Shown here: one piece after another, positions 29,376 through 40,119 of the stretch
Position numbering within the stretch: the stretch's first letter is position 1
Layout: each line of letters opens with the position of its first letter
Source of the DNA: an uncultured Eubacteriales bacterium
GTDB lineage: Bacteria > Bacillota > Clostridia > Christensenellales > Aristaeellaceae
NCBI GenBank assembly: GCA_900553295.1
Contig: USCR01000004.1
Span: 1-43,853, forward strand
DNA: 43,853 nucleotides
Reading direction: 5' to 3'
Position numbers and translations under genes: made by a program
The notes under the pieces: model-generated
Told to the model about the DNA's origin: nothing
What the model saw: the letters and a program-made list of their open reading frames with translations, nothing else
The model's database searches: none

Positions 29376-29399
29376 CAGCGTATACCTCCTTGCAGCAGT

Positions 29400-30083
29400 T
29401 TAGAGCCAGACGGGCAGACGGTGGGTGATGGAAAAGCCGTCCACTTCCACCTCACAGCCCAGGGCCAACAGGTGAACCCCCAGGGGCTGGGCCCTGCGCA
29501 GGGCGTCGCCAAAGGCCGGGTGGGTGCGGTCATTGGGCCGCAGTCCCCCCACGCCGGGAACGGGAATGACAAAGCACAGCCATGCCTCATCCCCCGCGGC
29601 GGCGGCCCGGCACAGCTCCTCCACATGGCGCACCCCGCGTAACGTGGGGGCGTCCGGGAAATAGGCTACGCCGTCCTCCTCCAGGGTTACGCCCTTTACC
29701 TCCACAAAGCCATGGGAGGTCCCGGTACGATAGGCGAAGTCAAACCGGCTGTCCCCGTAGCGCTGCTCGGGCGTAAGTTCCCGCAGCGCCGGAAGAAAAC
29801 CGCCGTCCAGAGCCCATTGGTAAAACACACGATTGGGGGCCTGGCTGTCCAGGTTGACCAGCACGTCGCCCTTGCGCACGGTAACCAGGTCATAGGCGGT
29901 TTTGCGCCGGGGAGAATCGTCCCGGGTCAGGTATACCTCCGCGCCGGGAGAAAGCAGCTCCCGGCAGCGGCCGGTATTCTTCACGTGGCAGAGAACCTCT
30001 GTCCCGTCCATACGGCATCTGGCGATAAAACGGTTGGGTCGCTCCAGAAACTCCGCCCGGTGGATATTGGCATACAGCTTCAT
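29400..30083 (-). CDS. sfsA: SfsA family protein (sugar fermentation stimulation protein homologue)
   Basis: 227 residues, normal for SfsA. The N-terminal OB-like half contains RPNRFIARCRMDGTEVLCHVKNTGRCRELL. The C-terminal half has the restriction-endonuclease-like core RFDFAY, GFVEVKGVTL and FPDAPTLRGVRHVEEL with the conserved D and E-x-K residues. E. coli SfsA was named for an effect on maltose genes and binds DNA; the family core suggests a nuclease, but the true role is unsettled. The ATG overlaps the vanW stop as ATGA, and no clear ribosome site precedes it, so translation is coupled to vanW. Confidence 0.92.
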   Translation of the reverse strand: MKLYANIHRAEFLERPNRFIARCRMDGTEVLCHVKNTGRCRELLSPGAEVYLTRDDSPRRKTAYDLVTVRKGDVLVNLDSQAPNRVFYQWALDGGFLPALRELTPEQRYGDSRFDFAYRTGTSHGFVEVKGVTLEEDGVAYFPDAPTLRGVRHVEELCRAAAAGDEAWLCFVIPVPGVGGLRPNDRTHPAFGDALRRAQPLGVHLLALGCEVEVDGFSITHRLPVWL

Positions 30084-31231
30084 TCGTCGGCCCGATAGAC
30101 CACCATGGTCAGGGCGCCGTCATCGCTGGTGTGCCCTTCTACCCGGATGGGGAAGTCGTAATTGTTGCGGAAACGCAGGTTCAGGCTGTCATTGCCCACC
30201 GCGGCGTCCACGCCGTGGGGCAGGTATTTTGCCCCGGAAGGCCCGTGGGGACGGCGCTGGAGAATCTCCACCTTGGGCAGCTGCAGCAAGACGTTGTACA
30301 GCGTGGAGGATACCTGGCAGGTGCCGCCGCCATAGCCCAGCACGCTGGTGCCGTCCATCAGCACCCATGCGGGCTGATAGCCCAGGCTTTTGCGGTAGGG
30401 GCCCACGTCATCGTTGAAATCCAGCTCCTCGCCGGGCTGCATCACCCGGGTCAGCCGCTCGCAGGCCACGCGGATGTTTACAATGCGGCTCTTGTTTACG
30501 TCATTTTGGGCCATGTCGTAGTAGGAGGTATAGGCCGCGATGGGGGTGTCATCGTCCAGGGGCGTGTCCGTGGGGGAGACGGGGATCAGCTCGGTGAGCG
30601 TTTCCAGCGGGATGTAGCCATAGGTGCGCCAGTAGGGTACCACGGCCCAGCCATCCTGAATCACCCACAGGCCCACCAGCGTGCCGGGATTCAGCGTCAC
30701 CCAGCTTTCGTCGGAGGTGCTCATGGACTTGTACACCGGGCAGGTCACTGCGGTGCGGGCAATGTACGTGCACTTCTGTACCCCATAGGGGCAGGTGTTC
30801 ACGGGGTCCACGGCGGTGACGTTGGTGATGCGGTCCCGCTTGATGTAGCCGATTTCTCCCTCATACCGGATAATCGCCCAGGCGGAACCCACATACAGCA
30901 CATCGGCCGTTACGGAGCTTTGGTTGTAGAAAACCTTGCTGGATTCCGTGGTGCGCTCCGTGTAAGCGCTGGATTTGGCCAGAACCTTGCAGGTATAGAC
31001 CGCGGGGGAAGCAGCGTCAAAGTCGCTGAGGGACTTCTCCTGGTAGACTGCACCCACCGTATTGGTAGGGACGTTTTCGTCCTCTTCGTTTACCTCATCC
31101 AGTTCTTGAAGTTCTTCCAGCTCCTCCGGGGTCAGCGTGGGCTCCGCGTCCTCCAGGTCCACGTCCTCGGCCAGGGCCGTTATACTCACCAGCAGGCAAA
31201 GCGCCGTAAGCAGCGCGATCCATCGTTTCAT
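30080..31231 (-). CDS. Exported VanW-family protein with SH3-like region
   Basis: 383 residues. The signal peptide is MKRWIALLTALCLLVSITALA (cut near 21). An acidic linker (22-55) follows. Residues 75-215 hold SH3-like repeats (VYTCKVLAKSSAYTERTTESSKVFY, YVGSAWAIIRYEGEIGYIKRDRIT and a second pair). The VanW domain spans about 238-367 with the hallmark GYGGGTCQVSSTLYN near 299-313 and a terminal G5-like strand region. VanW proteins occur near vancomycin-resistance genes in some bacteria, but most are chromosomal with unknown function. Here no vanA/H/X/R/S genes are nearby, so resistance is not implied. ATG 31231 follows GGAAGGAG. It is first in an operon with sfsA, a CHAP hydrolase and a pyrophosphatase. 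Confidence 0.9.
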   Translation of the reverse strand: MKRWIALLTALCLLVSITALAEDVDLEDAEPTLTPEELEELQELDEVNEEDENVPTNTVGAVYQEKSLSDFDAASPAVYTCKVLAKSSAYTERTTESSKVFYNQSSVTADVLYVGSAWAIIRYEGEIGYIKRDRITNVTAVDPVNTCPYGVQKCTYIARTAVTCPVYKSMSTSDESWVTLNPGTLVGLWVIQDGWAVVPYWRTYGYIPLETLTELIPVSPTDTPLDDDTPIAAYTSYYDMAQNDVNKSRIVNIRVACERLTRVMQPGEELDFNDDVGPYRKSLGYQPAWVLMDGTSVLGYGGGTCQVSSTLYNVLLQLPKVEILQRRPHGPSGAKYLPHGVDAAVGNDSLNLRFRNNYDFPIRVEGHTSDDGALTMVVYRADE

Positions 31232-31271
31232 GGGCGTGCGGTCTCCTTCCTATATATTAGCATCATTTGAC

Positions 31272-31301
31272 ATTATAGCATTCTTAAACGCCAATGCGCA
31301 A
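31272..31301 (-). promoter_or_regulatory. Promoter of the vanW-sfsA-CHAP-pyrophosphatase operon
   Basis: On the minus strand there is TTGCGC (31301-31296), an 18-nt spacer and TATAAT (31277-31272), with an extended TG one base before the -10. Confidence 0.75.
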
Positions 31302-31396
31302 GCGCACGGCACGGGTTTTACAATACAGGGATGCCCTGAAAGGCTTCTTTTTCCCGGACGCATGCGAATCCCTTTCCAAAGCCGGCACAGGTGTGC

Positions 31397-31402
31397 TATA
31401 AT
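31397..31402 (+). promoter_or_regulatory. Extended -10 promoter element of the M32 carboxypeptidase operon
   Basis: TGCTATAAT (31394-31402) is a full -10 with the extended TG. The -35 region (TTCCAA at 31374-31379, 17-nt spacer) is weak. The start codon is at 31433. Confidence 0.7.
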
Positions 31403-31432
31403 GAAAAAAATGGTAAAAAGGGGTAACGATTC

Positions 31433-32932
31433 ATGACGCTTTCCAACGCCATTTCCGAATTGAACGTCCTGGAAAAAACCATGCACGCATACCGTCACGC
31501 CATGGGGGTGCTCTCCCTGGACAGCGCGACCTGCGCGCCTGCCGCGTCCGCGCCCGCCCGGGGCGAAACCATGGGCGTGCTGGGGGAAGCAAGCTACAAG
31601 CTCCTGGTCAATCCCAGAACGGAGGAATTGCTGCAAACCCTGCGGGAACACAGCGGGGACGTGGACGCCACGCTTCGCCGCCGGGTGGAGGTGCTCTGGG
31701 ACGCCTATCAGGATACCACCCGTATTCCCATGGACGAATACGTGGACTATACACGCCTGTGCACCCAGGCGGACGCCGTTTGGCACAAGGCCAAGGAGGA
31801 AAGTGACTTCGCGTCCTTTGCCCCCTATCTGGAAAAGCTGGTGGCGTACAACCGCCGCTTTGCCGGGTATAAGTCCGGCTTTGCCGCGCCCTATGACGCC
31901 CTGCTGGACGACTATGAAAAAGGCGCGACCATGGCGGTACTGGACCCCTATTTTGAGACGCTGCGGGCCCGGCTTACGCCGCTGATTCGCGCGGTGGCGG
32001 AAAAGCCCGCTCCACGCACGGACTTCTTTCACCTGCATTATCCCCTGGAGGATCAGCGCCGCTTTTCCCAGCGGCTGATGGCTCTCATGGGCCTGGACCC
32101 TGACCGCTGCGTTATCGGAGAAACGGAGCATCCCTTCACCGATGGCTTCAACCGCTGGGACGTGCGCATTACCACCCATTACCAGGAGTACGACGTGTCC
32201 TCCAGCATGTACAGCGTGATCCACGAGGGCGGGCATGCCCTGTATGAGCTGGGCATCGGGGAGGATCTGCAGTTTACCTGCCTGGCTGACGGGGCTTCCA
32301 TGGGACTCCACGAGAGTCAGAGCCGGTTCTACGAAAACCTTATTGGGCGCAGCCTGCCCTTCTGCAAAGCGCTGCTGCCAGTGATGCAGGCATGTTTCCC
32401 CGAGCAGATGCGCGGTGTGGACGCCCAGACCCTGTACCGGGCCGTGAACGTGGCGCAGCCGTCCCTGATCCGCACGGAGGCGGACGAACTGACCTACCCG
32501 CTGCATATCATGATCCGCTACGAACTGGAAAAGCGGCTCATCGCCGGGGATATGCGGGTGGCGGAGCTGCCCGAGGCCTGGAATGCCATGTACAGGGAAT
32601 ACCTGGGCGTGGAGGTCCCCAACGACCGGCAGGGCGTATTGCAGGATAGCCACTGGAGCGGCGGCTCCTTCGGGTACTTCCCCAGCTATGCCCTGGGCAG
32701 CGCCTATGGGGCGCAGATGCTGGAGCGCATGGAGCGGGAGATAGACGTATGGGGCCCGGTGGAGCGCGGGGACTTGCGCCCCGTTACCGCCTGGCTGGGA
32801 GAAAAACTCCACCGCTACGGCAAGCTGCTGACCCCTGCCCAGGCCCTGGAGAGCGTCTGCGGCGCGCCCTTTGATCCCGAATGCTATGTAAACTATCTGA
32901 CCCGGAAATATACGGCGCTGTATAACCTGTAA
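31433..32932 (+). CDS. Carboxypeptidase M32 (Taq-type metallocarboxypeptidase)
   Basis: 499 residues, the normal length for M32. It removes C-terminal amino acids from peptides in the cytoplasm using a zinc or cobalt ion. The metal motif is HEGGH (264-268); E294 in LHESQSRFYEN is the third ligand. DVRITTHY near 243 and the C-terminal GSFGYFPSYALGSAYGAQ are also family signatures. ATG 31433 follows AAAAGGGG. It leads an operon with a sirtuin (23 bp later) and a nitroreductase-like gene. Confidence 0.94.
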   Translation: MTLSNAISELNVLEKTMHAYRHAMGVLSLDSATCAPAASAPARGETMGVLGEASYKLLVNPRTEELLQTLREHSGDVDATLRRRVEVLWDAYQDTTRIPMDEYVDYTRLCTQADAVWHKAKEESDFASFAPYLEKLVAYNRRFAGYKSGFAAPYDALLDDYEKGATMAVLDPYFETLRARLTPLIRAVAEKPAPRTDFFHLHYPLEDQRRFSQRLMALMGLDPDRCVIGETEHPFTDGFNRWDVRITTHYQEYDVSSSMYSVIHEGGHALYELGIGEDLQFTCLADGASMGLHESQSRFYENLIGRSLPFCKALLPVMQACFPEQMRGVDAQTLYRAVNVAQPSLIRTEADELTYPLHIMIRYELEKRLIAGDMRVAELPEAWNAMYREYLGVEVPNDRQGVLQDSHWSGGSFGYFPSYALGSAYGAQMLERMEREIDVWGPVERGDLRPVTAWLGEKLHRYGKLLTPAQALESVCGAPFDPECYVNYLTRKYTALYNL

Positions 32933-32955
32933 CGAGAGCCGAGGGAGGGAGCGCA

Positions 32956-33699
32956 ATGACCCTGCAGGAGATGGTGGACGAGAGCCGGCGCATTGTTTTC
33001 TTTGGGGGCGCGGGCGTCTCCACGGAAAGCGGCATTCCCGACTTTCGCAGCGTGGACGGGCTGTATCACCAGCAGTATGATACGCCGCCGGAAACGATCC
33101 TCAGCCACAGCTTTTTTCTGACCCATCCCGAGGAATTTTACCGTTTTTACCGGGCAAAAATGCTCCCCCTGGATGCCCAGCCCAATGCCGCGCACCTGAA
33201 ATTGGCGGAACTTGAGCAAGCGGGACGGCTGAGCGCAGTGATCACCCAGAACATTGACGGATTGCACCAAAAGGCCGGCAGCCGGACAGTGCTGGAGCTG
33301 CATGGGAGCATTTGGCGCAACCACTGTATGCGCTGTGGAAAGTTTTATCCTCCCCAGGCGATTGCGGAGGATACCCGCCCGGTTCCCCTGTGTACCTGTG
33401 GCGGATGGATCAAGCCCGACGTGGTCCTCTACGAGGAAGGGCTGGAGGAGGACGTGCTTGCCGCGGCCGTGGGTTACCTTCGCCGGGCGGACATGCTGAT
33501 CGTGGCCGGAACCAGCCTGACGGTATACCCCGCCGCTGGCCTGGTGCGGTATTTCCGGGGGAAAAACCTGGTGCTCATCAACCGGGACGCCACGCCCATG
33601 GATTCCCTGGCGCGGCTGGTGATCCGCGAAAAGGTGGGGGAGGTACTTGCACGGATACAGGTACACCCCCTGCCCGATACATCCGACGCATCCCAGTGA
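32956..33699 (+). CDS. NAD-dependent protein deacylase, sirtuin (Sir2) family
   Basis: 247 residues. It removes acyl groups from lysines with NAD as co-substrate. The NAD pocket is [18 protein letters not shown] (15-32), the substrate/NAD site is [12 protein letters not shown] (97-108), and the catalytic H116 is in ELHGS. The zinc ribbon uses C124 and C127 (CMRC) and C146 and C148 (CTC), so the second pair is C-x-C rather than the common C-x-x-[10 protein letters not shown] and [11 protein letters not shown] complete the fold. ATG 32956 follows GGGAGGGAG. It lies between the M32 peptidase and nitroreductase genes with 20-bp gaps, so the three are one transcript. The protein target is unknown. 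Confidence 0.95.
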   Translation: MTLQEMVDESRRIVFFGGAGVSTESGIPDFRSVDGLYHQQYDTPPETILSHSFFLTHPEEFYRFYRAKMLPLDAQPNAAHLKLAELEQAGRLSAVITQNIDGLHQKAGSRTVLELHGSIWRNHCMRCGKFYPPQAIAEDTRPVPLCTCGGWIKPDVVLYEEGLEEDVLAAAVGYLRRADMLIVAGTSLTVYPAAGLVRYFRGKNLVLINRDATPMDSLARLVIREKVGEVLARIQVHPLPDTSDASQ

Positions 33700-33720
33700 A
33701 TTAGGAAAGGAGCTGCCCCT

Positions 33721-34467
33721 ATGCAAACCCTGGAGCGCCTGTTTTCCACCACCCAGAAGGAGCGCATGCTGGCGGCAATTCCACAGCGGGTTTCCTGCCG
33801 GGCGTTTTCTGCCGAGCCCTCCCCTGCGGATTGGGCGGCACTGGCTTACGCCGCCAGCCGGTACACCCTGCCCGGGGCGCGGCTGATCCTGATGAACTGC
33901 CCGGAGGAGCTGTTCACCGGCACGCTGCTGAACATGGGGCGCGTCACGGGCTGCCGGGCCGTTGCCGTGGTGGCCGCTTCCTCCACGGTGGAAAACAGCC
34001 GCATCTATGCCGGCATCACCGGGGAAGCGCTGACCCTGGAGGCAGTCTCCATGGGTCTGGGAGCCTGCTGGATCAGCGGAACCTACCGGAAAAAGCTGCT
34101 GCGGGCGCCCTTGGCGGATCATGAAGCGGTCCTGGCCGTTATCGCCCTGGGGGTTCCGGAGCAACCGCCGGCCCTGCGGGTGCAGCGCAGGCGGAAACCC
34201 CTGGAGAAGCTGTGCAAGGGTGAACTGTCCCTGTGGCCCGCAGAATTGCGTCAGGTGGCGGCCTGCGTGCGGGAGGCGCCCTCCGCCATGAATCTGCAAC
34301 CCTGGACCATGTCCTTTACGGCCAGCCGCTTTGAGATCGACAGCGGCGACCGTTCCGCCCTGGACCTGGGTATTGCCCTGTGCCATGCGGAGGCCGCGCT
34401 CAAAACACCCCATCATTGGTACTTTGCCCAGAATCGCCGGGACCTGGCCGCCTGGGCAGAAGTCTAA
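33721..34467 (+). CDS. Nitroreductase-fold protein (TM1586-type)
   Basis: 248 residues. The arrangement with an internal repeat of the FMN-binding half, IPQRVSCRAFSAEPSPADWAALAYAA (near 20-45) and REAPSAMNLQPWTMSF (near 185-200), matches the putative TM nitroreductase group. Other features are LEAVSMGLGACWISGTYRKK and a closing LDLGIALCHAEAAL. It probably binds FMN; the electron acceptor is unknown. ATG 33721 follows AAAGGAG. Its place behind the sirtuin gene suggests a shared redox or NAD theme, but that is inference. Confidence 0.85.
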   Translation: MQTLERLFSTTQKERMLAAIPQRVSCRAFSAEPSPADWAALAYAASRYTLPGARLILMNCPEELFTGTLLNMGRVTGCRAVAVVAASSTVENSRIYAGITGEALTLEAVSMGLGACWISGTYRKKLLRAPLADHEAVLAVIALGVPEQPPALRVQRRRKPLEKLCKGELSLWPAELRQVAACVREAPSAMNLQPWTMSFTASRFEIDSGDRSALDLGIALCHAEAALKTPHHWYFAQNRRDLAAWAEV

Positions 34468-34551
34468 ACAACCCAATGGCGCATTGCGGGGAGAAAGACG
34501 GCGAAGCTGTTTTTCCTTTCCCGCTTTGGGACAGGGTTGCAGGCTCCTGGA

Positions 34552-34634
34552 GTACAGCATGCGAACTTTCAGGCACGGCGCGGATGTTGGGAACATCCGC
34601 GCCGTTTGCCTGTGGAGAGGCTGTATGTACTTTT
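34552..34634 (+). ncRNA. Extended hairpin RNA between the nitroreductase gene and recQ (terminator or structured RNA)
   Basis: Nested stems: TACAGC (34553-34558) with GCTGTA (34620-34625); an 11/7 internal loop; CAGGC (34570-34574) with GCCTG (34608-34612); and a 14-bp perfect stem 34575-34588 with 34592-34605 and a GGG loop. TTTT follows at 34631. It could be an elaborate terminator of the upstream operon or a small RNA. No known family is recognised. The flanks (34468-34551 and 34635-34705) show nothing else I can support. Confidence 0.5.
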
Positions 34635-34705
34635 CAAACAGGCGGATTACGGTGTGCAAGGAGTCAGAAGCCATGAATTGATACGTACAAATTCCGCGTA
34701 CCCCG

Positions 34706-34734
34706 TTGCCAAACCTGGCATTTTATCGTAGAAT
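34706..34734 (+). promoter_or_regulatory. Promoter of recQ
   Basis: TTGCCA (34706-34711), a 17-nt spacer and TAGAAT (34729-34734), 10 of 12 consensus bases, 28 bp before the GTG start. Confidence 0.85.
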
Positions 34735-34761
34735 AAAGTGACGGTATGTAAGGAGGTTGCT

Positions 34762-38107
<3,346 letters not shown>

Positions 38108-38133
38108 GCGCCTACCCGAGCACCATGGAAAGA

Positions 38134-38164
38134 CACGGCGGCAGGGAGATGCCTGGCCGCCGTG
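38134..38164 (+). repeat. Hairpin between abfA and its terminator
   Basis: CACGGCGG (38134-38141) pairs with CCGCCGTG (38157-38164), continued by CAGG with CCTG and one bulged G. No T-run follows; it probably protects the mRNA 3' end or slows polymerase before the true terminator. Confidence 0.6.
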
Positions 38165-38173
38165 GCATACAAC

Positions 38174-38209
38174 AAAAAAACCGGCAACGCATTCGTTGCC
38201 GGTTTTTTT
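38174..38209. terminator. Bidirectional terminator between convergent abfA and the oxidoreductase gene
   Basis: Seven A, CCGGCAACG (38181-38189), a CATT loop, CGTTGCCGG (38194-38202), then seven T. It is symmetrical, so it works on both strands. Confidence 0.95.
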
Positions 38210-38218
38210 GAAAAGTGC

Positions 38219-39448
38219 TTATCCCTCAATACCACGTAAAATGGCTTCCATGGTAACGGCCTTGCTTTCGCCGCCCAGGAAACCTCCCAGATCAAAGGGG
38301 AGCTTCCCCTTTTGATAGCATAGCTCCAGCAGGGCGGACAGACGGGGGGAGGTGGGGAACACGCCGCCCTCGTCGGGGGTATGGGCCGCGCCGCGCACCA
38401 GCTGCAATTCATGCTCCGGCAGGGTGCGTATCCAGCCCGCAGACAGGTACATACCCGTGCACACTGCCACCTCCGCCTTGGCGGAGTGAACGGAGCAGGG
38501 GACAGGTTGACCGCTGCGAAGGCAATCCAGGAAAATCTGCAATTCTTCACGGGGCGGGCAGGCGCAATCTCCGTAGTCGATGATGCCATCCTCCGAATGC
38601 ACGATCAGGCGGGGCTCCTGGCTCCAGTCGCCTTCGGCATAGCCGTGCTCCCACACATAGCGATAGCGGTGCGTATCCCGGCCGGCCCAGTTGTGGGTGG
38701 CGGCCATCAGTACGGACGGGCATTGCGCAGTGCGTACACTGACAACAGCCGTGTCATAGGACTGAATGGCATGAGCGCGGCACCACTCGCCACGGACGGT
38801 TTCCACATCGGCGGCGCTATCCAGTCCATCGTCACCCAGCAAATACAGCAGGGACTGGAGGGAGTGACTGGCCTCGTTATGGAGCACGCCATCCATAATG
38901 CAGCGGCCTTCCTCGTCATAAAAGCGGCCAGCCCAACGGCTGCGCTGGTAGTACAGGTCGCTGCGCCCCGTGAGGGACAGCGCGCGCATGGAGATGGGCT
39001 TGCCATAGCGTCCCTGCAGTACATCCTGCTTCAGGGAACGCAAGGCCTTGGAATAGCAGTGCTGATAGGCCACAGCCAACTGAAGGCCCTTTTCCATGGA
39101 GAGCTTTTCCAGCGTCAGGGCTTGCACGTAATCCGATGCCAGGGGTTTCTCGCACAAAACATGGCAGCCGTGGGACAAGGCCTCATAACATTGCTCAAAA
39201 TGATGCTGTAAGGGCGAAGCAAGCACAACGGCGTCCGCCTGCATCCCCATCTCTTGAAAGGCCTCACTCAGGCTGGAAGCCAGGGGTATTTTTGCCTGTT
39301 GCAGCTGTTGCATCAATTCGACGCTGGCATCCTGCCTGGGCTGTACCACGCCAACCAGCTGGGCGTCCAACCCCTCGGACTGGTCGCGCAGGGCGTGCAG
39401 ATAGCCTGCCCCGCGTTCGCCCACGCCAACCAGTATGACACGCATCAT
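38219..39448 (-). CDS. Gfo/Idh/MocA-family NAD(P)-dependent oxidoreductase
   Basis: 409 residues. The N-terminal Rossmann fold opens with VILVGVGERGAGYLHAL (GxGxxG) and has VVLASPLQHHFEQCYEAL and the family motif LCEKPLAS (EKP at 100-102). The C-terminal alpha/beta domain carries DGVLHNEASHSLQSLLYLLG, with the conserved His-x-x-x-His-like pattern used in catalysis. These enzymes act on sugars, inositols or sugar nucleotides; the substrate is unknown. The start region has ATG ATG (39448 and 39445) and a GTG at 39451; the purine-rich GAAAGG upstream is 9 nt from the GTG and 12 nt from the first ATG, so the exact start is uncertain by one codon or so. It is a single gene that converges on abfA. 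Confidence 0.9.
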   Translation of the reverse strand: MMRVILVGVGERGAGYLHALRDQSEGLDAQLVGVVQPRQDASVELMQQLQQAKIPLASSLSEAFQEMGMQADAVVLASPLQHHFEQCYEALSHGCHVLCEKPLASDYVQALTLEKLSMEKGLQLAVAYQHCYSKALRSLKQDVLQGRYGKPISMRALSLTGRSDLYYQRSRWAGRFYDEEGRCIMDGVLHNEASHSLQSLLYLLGDDGLDSAADVETVRGEWCRAHAIQSYDTAVVSVRTAQCPSVLMAATHNWAGRDTHRYRYVWEHGYAEGDWSQEPRLIVHSEDGIIDYGDCACPPREELQIFLDCLRSGQPVPCSVHSAKAEVAVCTGMYLSAGWIRTLPEHELQLVRGAAHTPDEGGVFPTSPRLSALLELCYQKGKLPFDLGGFLGGESKAVTMEAILRGIEG

Positions 39449-39816
39449 CACTTCATCAACCCTTTCTGCCGATTTTTTGACCCGATCCATCGGAGTTTTG
39501 GGAAGTATGTCACAATTTTCTCATAATGTAAGCATACCATTCCCGGACAAAGAACGCAAGTATATTTTTCCATTCTTGGGATGGCGTGTTATAGACTTTT
39601 ACGTTGGTAAAGTGATCCCCTCAGGATGGCATACGCCGTTTTTTTGCCTGGTATGCCGGGAAAGCGCAAATAAAAAAAGACGCCCCATTGGGCGCGGCAG
39701 ACTGCCAAAAAACTGCGGAAGCTGTCGGAGGGGTCGCCGTTCCCCGGATCTTCATTCGTACAAGACAGCTTTGCCGGCTGCGGCGCGCTATTGGACGCGG
39801 GAAGGCGGCACCTACG
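39449..39816. other. 368-bp gap: likely oxidoreductase promoter and a structured 3' RNA of the murA operon
   Basis: On the minus strand TTGTCC with a CATTAT -10-like box (about 39527-39556) may drive the oxidoreductase gene (weak). A structured RNA ending in a terminator occupies 39663-39771. A GGCATAC/GTATGCC inverted repeat flanks a T-rich stretch at 39628-39657. No convincing ORF is present. Confidence 0.5.
39663..39771 (-). ncRNA. Structured RNA ending in a terminator, downstream of the murA operon
   Basis: Read on the minus strand: AAGCTGTC (39771-39764) pairs with GACAGCTT (39726-39719), enclosing a GGGG/CCCC stem. Further on, a short GC stem (39694-39690 with 39685-39681) is followed by seven T (39678-39672). 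It is either the long 3' UTR of the DUF6171 gene or an independent small RNA. No known family is recognised. Confidence 0.45.
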
Positions 39817-40065
39817 CTACCAACGGGGCGGCGTAGCCGGGCAGCGCAGGCGAACCTTGGCACAGCGGGCCTGCACATAGCACCCGCACAGGGAACAGGT
39901 GGCGATGCGCAGATGCGGGCAAGTACGGCACAGGGCCAGGCGCCGGGCCATGACCGTTTCATCGGCGCGCTCCTGGTCGGGCAGATCCGCCACATAGGCC
40001 TCCAGATAGGCTTCCAGCTGGGCAGGCGTGGGAAAAACGGTTTCGCATAAACGGCAATAGGCCAT
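39817..40065 (-). CDS. Small cysteine-rich protein, DUF6171-like
   Basis: 82 residues from ATG 40065, 8 nt after GGAGGT; a longer frame begins upstream but lacks a site. Nine cysteines are arranged as C4-x2-C7 near the start, then C46-x2-C49, C57-x2-C60-x-C62, C68 and C75. The C-terminal block CPHLRIATCSLCGCYV...RCP...PPRW fits the DUF6171 pattern. The layout suggests one or two zinc ribbons. It sits 54 bp after the murA stop in the same direction, so it is likely cotranscribed. The function is unknown. Its short length and metal-binding look are the only clues. Confidence 0.8.
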   Translation of the reverse strand: MAYCRLCETVFPTPAQLEAYLEAYVADLPDQERADETVMARRLALCRTCPHLRIATCSLCGCYVQARCAKVRLRCPATPPRW

Positions 40066-40119
40066 GGCAGCATACCTCCATGGCAGCATCTTACCATGTC
40101 CCAAACGAATGCGCAAGGC

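Noticed and set aside
30080..31231. Vancomycin resistance implied by VanW
   Set aside because: No vanA/B ligase, vanH, vanX or vanRS is nearby, and most VanW-domain proteins are unrelated to resistance.
39435..39836. 133-codon plus-strand frame in the gap before DUF6171
   Set aside because: It covers the structured RNA and the probable oxidoreductase promoter; the composition is not protein-like.
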